This document shows positions 61,277 to 64,000 of a stretch of DNA of 64,000 bases, one piece after another (the stretch's first letter is position 1; every line of letters begins with the position of its first letter). The notes below the pieces were generated by a model. It ran no database searches, was not told where the DNA came from, and worked only from the letters and a program-made list of their open reading frames with translations. The DNA is from Cyanobacteriota bacterium. GTDB lineage: Bacteria; Acidobacteriota; Vicinamibacteria; Vicinamibacterales; UBA2999. The stretch covers positions 1 through 64,000 of the forward strand of contig JAIEMQ010000035.1 in the NCBI GenBank assembly GCA_019752015.1. Direction: 5' to 3'. A program made the translations under genes and the position numbers.

Positions 61277-61686
61277 CCGGCAGCGTTCTCTGGGATTCGA
61301 GCGCCATCCTCGCGTTGCTCGACGCCGACGATGCGGATCATGCGCGGGCGGTCGCCGCGGCTCGTGCCATCGCGTCCGAGCGGCGGCCGAGCTTCATCAC
61401 CAACTACGTCGAAGCGGAGACCCACGCGCTCCTTTTGCGCAAACTCGGCCGGGCGATTGCCCGCGAATGGCTCCTGACAGGCGGGTTGACGGTCGTACCG
61501 GTGCTCCCGGCCGAGGAGCAACGAGCCAGGGAAATCCTGGCCCGTCACACCGACAAGGACTGGACGTTGTGCGATGCGATCTCGTTCGCCGTGCTCGACG
61601 CCCGTCACGTGACGAGGGCTTTCACCTTCGATCACCACTTCCGGGAGTACGGGCGCATTGAGGTGCTTGGTTTGAACAGAATCTGA
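61273..61686 (+). CDS. PIN-domain toxin of the HTH-PIN pair
   Basis: A 137-residue PIN nuclease with VLWDSSAILALLDADDADH, YVEAETHALLLRKLG, KDWTLCDAISFAVLDAR and FTFDHHFREYG. Acidic catalytic residues are present. GTG start at 61273 overlaps the HTH gene. Part of its sequence (FITNY) recurs at 62327-62347 as a duplication relic. Confidence 0.8.
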   Translation: MTGSVLWDSSAILALLDADDADHARAVAAARAIASERRPSFITNYVEAETHALLLRKLGRAIAREWLLTGGLTVVPVLPAEEQRAREILARHTDKDWTLCDAISFAVLDARHVTRAFTFDHHFREYGRIEVLGLNRI

Positions 61687-61713
61687 TCTCTGACGGTGAG
61701 GTAGGATGCCGGG

Positions 61714-61925
61714 GTGGCGATTGATCTGGATCGGCTGACGACGGCATTGGCGGCGGAGCCGGTCGTGGTCTTTGCGTTTCTCTTCGGCAGCCAGGCGTCG
61801 GGGGCGGCGCACTCGGCGAGCGATGTCGACGTGGCGCAGTACCCGCGCGAGTTGCGCGAGGTCACGGCCGTCGGCCGCGCGGCGTACCTGGCGGATTGGC
61901 GGGCGCAACGGACGGCGGAGCATCG
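61714..61925 (+). pseudogene. Collapsed MNT-HEPN fusion (duplication relic)
   Basis: The first 123 bp are nearly identical (two differences) to the intact mntA at 62378-62500, through GSDVDVA-type residues. The sequence then jumps to part of hepT (QYPRELREVTAVGR...), as if about 307 bp had been deleted between two TGGCG microhomologies. An open frame reads on to 62388 but it runs antisense to a DUF433 gene and is not a real product. Confidence 0.8.
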
Positions 61926-61949
61926 GTCACCTTCAGCCGTCGACTTCTT

Positions 61950-62010
61950 CGAGGCAGATCGGCGGACAGTGGCGTGTCATCCCGCCGGATCAGCGGATGG
62001 CCAAGGCTCG
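61950..62010 (+). pseudogene. Relic matching the C-terminus of the large kinase
   Basis: The sequence around 61950-61998 matches kinase positions 60098-60145 at roughly four of five bases. The protein form QIGGQWRVIPPDQRMAK corresponds to kinase KIGGQWRVIRPDQPMPK. This suggests the last part of a former kinase paralogue landed here. Confidence 0.65.
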
Positions 62011-62051
62011 CAAAGTCTTTCTGACAACGGCTCATCGAAGAGGAGTTGCAA
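61977..62051 (-). pseudogene. Truncated DUF5615-like PIN-like toxin
   Basis: From TTG at 62051 the minus strand encodes LQLLFDEPLSERLCE before a stop at 61977. This is the start of DUF5615 (MxLLFDENLSxRL), the usual toxin partner of DUF433. The remainder is lost at the kinase-like relic, so the antitoxin gene at 62056-62283 appears to stand without its toxin. Confidence 0.65.
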
Positions 62052-62055
62052 CGTA

Positions 62056-62283
62056 TCACGCCGCTGGCGTCGTCAGGGTGCGCCGCTCACGCTCCGCAGC
62101 GTACGCGAGGCAAGCGCGGATGTCGTCCCGCTCGAGCTGCGGAAAGTCCGACAGAATCTGATCCTCCGACATTCCGCCCGCGAGGTACTCGAGCACGTCA
62201 CCGGCGGAGATCCGTGTGCCCCGGACGCACGGCTTGCCGAATCGAACCGCCGGGTCGATGGTGATTCGGTCGAGCAGATTCAT
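62056..62283 (-). CDS. DUF433 antitoxin
   Basis: A 75-residue protein, LLDRITIDPAVRFGKPCVRGTRISAGDVLEYLAGGMSEDQILSDFPQLERDDIRACLAYAAE, full-length for DUF433. These are HTH antitoxins usually followed by DUF5615. Here the downstream toxin gene is cut off after about 13 recognisable residues. Confidence 0.85.
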   Translation of the reverse strand: MNLLDRITIDPAVRFGKPCVRGTRISAGDVLEYLAGGMSEDQILSDFPQLERDDIRACLAYAAERERRTLTTPAA

Positions 62284-62326
62284 GGTCGTAGTCTACAGCA
62301 GCCGCCGGGACGTTTGTTGCCTTGCC

Positions 62327-62347
62327 CCGAGCTTCATCACCAACTAC
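62327..62347 (+). pseudogene. Relic of the PIN toxin gene
   Basis: This 21-bp piece is identical to part of the PIN toxin at 61387-61407 and is joined to the sequence following that gene (AGAATCTGATC). It shows that the second copy of the PIN-MNT-HEPN block lost most of its PIN gene. Confidence 0.7.
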
Positions 62348-62377
62348 AGAATCTGATCCGTGAGGTAGGATGCCGGG

Positions 62378-62770
62378 GTGGCGATTGATCTGGATCGGCT
62401 GACGACGGCATTGGCCGCGGAGCCGGTCGTGGTCTTTGCGTTTCTCTTCGGCAGCCAGGCCTCGGGGGCGGCGCACTCGGCGAGCGATGTCGACGTGGCG
62501 GTGTATCTGGGGCCGGGCGTCGACCGGTTCGAGGAGCGGCTGCGTCTGCTTGGCGAGCTGCAGCAGCGATGCCGGACCGAGGCCGTTGACCTGATCGTCC
62601 TCAACGATGCGCCGGTGTCGCTGGCGGGCCGCATCCTGCGGACGCGGCTGGTGCTGGTCGATCGCGATCCCGCGGCGCGTCACCGCTATGAATCGGTGAC
62701 GGCCAGGCAGTTCTTCGATTTCCGCTTCCGCGAACATCGTCTGCTCGAGGCGATGGTGTCGCATGGTTGA
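62378..62770 (+). CDS. MNT-type minimal nucleotidyltransferase (MntA-like antitoxin)
   Basis: A 130-residue protein with GS(X10)DVD intact: FGSQASGAAHSASDVDVAVY. It is the AMP-transferring antitoxin of HEPN-MNT pairs, which modifies the HEPN toxin. GTG start at 62378; the stop overlaps the HEPN gene by 8 bp. Copy 1 at 61714 is a collapsed relic of the same gene. Confidence 0.85.
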   Translation: MAIDLDRLTTALAAEPVVVFAFLFGSQASGAAHSASDVDVAVYLGPGVDRFEERLRLLGELQQRCRTEAVDLIVLNDAPVSLAGRILRTRLVLVDRDPAARHRYESVTARQFFDFRFREHRLLEAMVSHG

Positions 62771-63176
62771 TCGCGATCTGGTGAACCGCCGGCGCGTGGC
62801 GCTGGCGCAGTACCTGCGCGAGTTGCGCGAGGTCACGGCCGCCGGCCGCGAGGCGTACCTGGCGGATTGGCGGGCGCAACGGACGGCGGAGCGATCGCTC
62901 CATCTGGCGACGGAGGCCTGCCTCGATCTCGCGGAGCACGTGATCGCGGATCGCCGGCTGCGCGCGCCCGACACGGCGGCGGAGGTCTTCGCGATCCTGC
63001 GGGATGCCGCGCTCCTCGCGGCGCCGCTCGCAGAGGCGCTGGCGCGGATGGCGCGATTCAGAAATCTCCTCGTGCACGACTACGTGCGTCTCGATGCCGG
63101 CAAGGTCTTCGACATTGCCACGAATGACACGCCGGACCTGGAGCGTTTCAGCGAGATCGTCGGCGGACTGATCTGA
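62763..63176 (+). CDS. HEPN-domain toxin (HepT-like)
   Basis: A 137-residue all-helical protein. The RX4HXY motif is present as RNLLVHDY near residue 103, the HepT RNase active site and its AMPylation target Tyr. It pairs with MntA. No other conserved motif is required. Its 3' end faces a damaged antitoxin gene on the minus strand. Confidence 0.85.
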   Translation: MVDRDLVNRRRVALAQYLRELREVTAAGREAYLADWRAQRTAERSLHLATEACLDLAEHVIADRRLRAPDTAAEVFAILRDAALLAAPLAEALARMARFRNLLVHDYVRLDAGKVFDIATNDTPDLERFSEIVGGLI

Positions 63177-63179
63177 CTG

Positions 63180-63401
63180 CGACGATCGCTTCTCCCACTC
63201 CTCATCGGTCACGAAGGGCGGCCGGCGCGGCAGTTCCGTTCGCAGTGGAATCACCAGCTCGCCGGCCCCGCTCTCCCGGAAAATGCGCGAGCCGTGTGCC
63301 GAGCGCGCTTCCTCTTCCATCGACCGGCCGCTGGCGGCCGCTCTTCGCCTCAACGCAGACTTCACGGAATCGTCCAAGTTCCTGATTAACAGAGCAACCA
63401 T
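63180..63401 (-). pseudogene. Orphan FitA-like antitoxin with internal deletion
   Basis: MVALLIRNLDDSVKSALRRRAAASGRSMEEEAR matches the DNA-binding half of the two FitA paralogues. The next segment is shorter than theirs (SAHGSRIFRESGAGELVIPLRTE), so the middle has been lost, and no FitB toxin follows. The frame reads on antisense through hepT without a natural end. The operator in front is retained, so it might still bind DNA. Confidence 0.65.
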
Positions 63402-63403
63402 GT

Positions 63404-63418
63404 GATATCAATGATATC
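63404..63418 (-). promoter_or_regulatory. GATATC operator of the orphan FitA-like gene
   Basis: GATATC at 63404 and 63413, 9 bp apart, beginning 3 bp upstream of the start codon. Same arrangement as at 57296 and 60903. Confidence 0.75.
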
Positions 63419-63426
63419 ATTACTGC

Positions 63427-63486
63427 GTCTGTCTGCCTGTCCGCCTGTCTACCTGTCTGCCTGTCTGCCTGTCTGCCTGCCTACCT
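63427..63486. repeat. CTGTCTGC octamer tandem repeat
   Basis: About seven units of CTGTCTGC with occasional substitutions (CTGTCCGC, CTGTCTAC). A related AGACAGGC unit occurs at about 35007-35030 before parB. Confidence 0.9.
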
Positions 63487-63522
63487 GAAATAGCTATTGA
63501 CGGCCGCGCTCGGGTGATCGAG

Positions 63523-63545
63523 ACTAGGGACCGATAGTCCCTAGT
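63523..63545. promoter_or_regulatory. Perfect hairpin upstream of the final gene
   Basis: ACTAGGGAC (63523-63531) and GTCCCTAGT (63537-63545) pair over a 5-nt loop CGATA. It lies about 90 bp upstream of the exported protein gene. It could be a protein-binding palindrome or an RNA leader structure. The rest of the 63402-63635 gap holds no other feature. Confidence 0.6.
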
Positions 63546-63635
63546 AGAAGGGATCCGTGTCTGCCGTTCCACCTCCGCGCGGGAGCGCTCTGGTGGACAA
63601 GCGCGCCAACGGCAGCAGCACACGAACCGAGGTTG

Positions 63636-64000
63636 ATATGAAGAAGCTGGTAGCTTCCGCTCTCGTTGTCGCTCTGGCAATCGCCGCCGCGCCGATCAAT
63701 CTGATCGCGGCCGCGCGATTCCAGGCCGCCGGCCAGATTTCAGGCGTTGCCACCGTCGATGGCAAGCCGCTCGCGAACGTGGCCGTTCGCCTGCGTAATG
63801 TGGACACCGGTCAGCTCGTGGGGAACACCACCGCGAATGAGTTGGGGCAGTTCTCGTTCACGGGCCTGGGCGCGGGGAATTTCGTTGTCGAGACAGTCGC
63901 GGCCAACGGCACGATCCTGGGCACAAGCACGACGATCGCTCTTACTGCTGCCGCAATGGCGGCGACCGGAATCACTGTGGCGACGAGCGGCCCGGCGCTC
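63636..64000 (+). CDS. Exported protein with carboxypeptidase-regulatory-like beta domain (partial)
   Basis: The frame starts MKKLVASALVVALAIAAAPI, a signal peptide. It continues with GQISGVATVDGKPLANVAVRL, NVDTGQLVGNTTANELGQFSFTGLGAGNFVVETV, the pattern of a carboxypeptidase regulatory-like or transthyretin-like domain. The gene runs past the right end of the window, so length and C-terminal parts are unknown. It could be a surface protein. A GAGG ribosome-binding sequence lies just upstream. Confidence 0.7.

Noticed and set aside
61714-62388. 224-residue protein starting with MAIDLDRLTTALAAEP
   Set aside because: It is a collapsed MNT-HEPN chimera that runs through unrelated relics and antisense of DUF433.
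63427-63486. Short CRISPR-like array
   Set aside because: The units are 8 nt with no spacers, so it is a simple tandem repeat.

Overview
The window is about 64 kb of high-GC bacterial chromosome that includes the replication origin. The housekeeping gene order (gyrA-gyrB-dnaN-dnaA facing away from rpmH-rnpA-yidD-yidC-khpB-mnmE-mnmG-rsmG-parA-parB) is typical of an oriC neighbourhood. Protein character, very dense small repeats and the mix of kinase, DUF885 and toxin-antitoxin genes suggest an Acidobacteriota of the Vicinamibacteria type. That assignment is inferred from gene content, not from a marker-gene comparison.

Layout: 0.35-7.2 kb holds a zinc-ribbon protein, a disulfide-oxidoreductase-like protein with an in-frame UGA, a NUDIX hydrolase, an enoyl-CoA hydratase homologue, and a minus-strand FKBP/RlmD-type/O-antigen-ligase-like operon. 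7.27-18 kb holds tRNA-Ser beside serS, then galU, fmdB, a DUF885 protein, rsmI, glmU, glmS and pcrA. 18.1-36 kb is the origin and its partition genes, with DnaA-box-like sites upstream of dnaA, an AT-rich spacer downstream of it, and two parS-like palindromes (one inside mnmG). 36.1-43.5 kb holds selD (also with an in-frame UGA) and an ATP synthase cluster lacking the a and c subunits. 43.5-55.6 kb holds a Wzm/Wzt exporter, an RfaE2-like nucleotidyltransferase, a Fic protein, mfd, a SurA-like PPIase, a UpxY-type antiterminator, a dus gene and a NeuB-type synthase. 53.9-63.4 kb is an accessory zone with six intact toxin-antitoxin pairs or near-pairs and several remnants around a large Ser/Thr kinase. 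A secreted protein runs off the right end.

The main discovery is a selenocysteine signature. Two genes about 35 kb apart have a UGA exactly where the family has a redox-active Cys: position 144 of the PDO-like protein (UxxC) and position 18 of SelD (CxxU..K). In both, a hairpin begins 10 nt after the UGA and has a G within the first two loop bases, as bacterial SECIS elements do. SelD makes the selenium donor, so it would serve its own synthesis and that of the other protein. selA, selB and the Sec tRNA gene are not in the window and are predicted elsewhere.

The second theme is repeats. Heptanucleotide tandem repeats, GGTCCGCC-type double hairpins, and about 110-bp ACACGAAGG palindromes fill intergenic gaps. 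Related palindromes sit in frame inside essential genes (at least six in mfd, one in gyrB, others in parB, atpG, yidC, rlmD and the kinase). The third theme is toxin-antitoxin turnover: a PIN-MNT-HEPN block was duplicated and each copy lost a different part, and three FitA-type antitoxin genes share a 9-bp-period GATATC operator that begins 3 bp upstream of the start codon.
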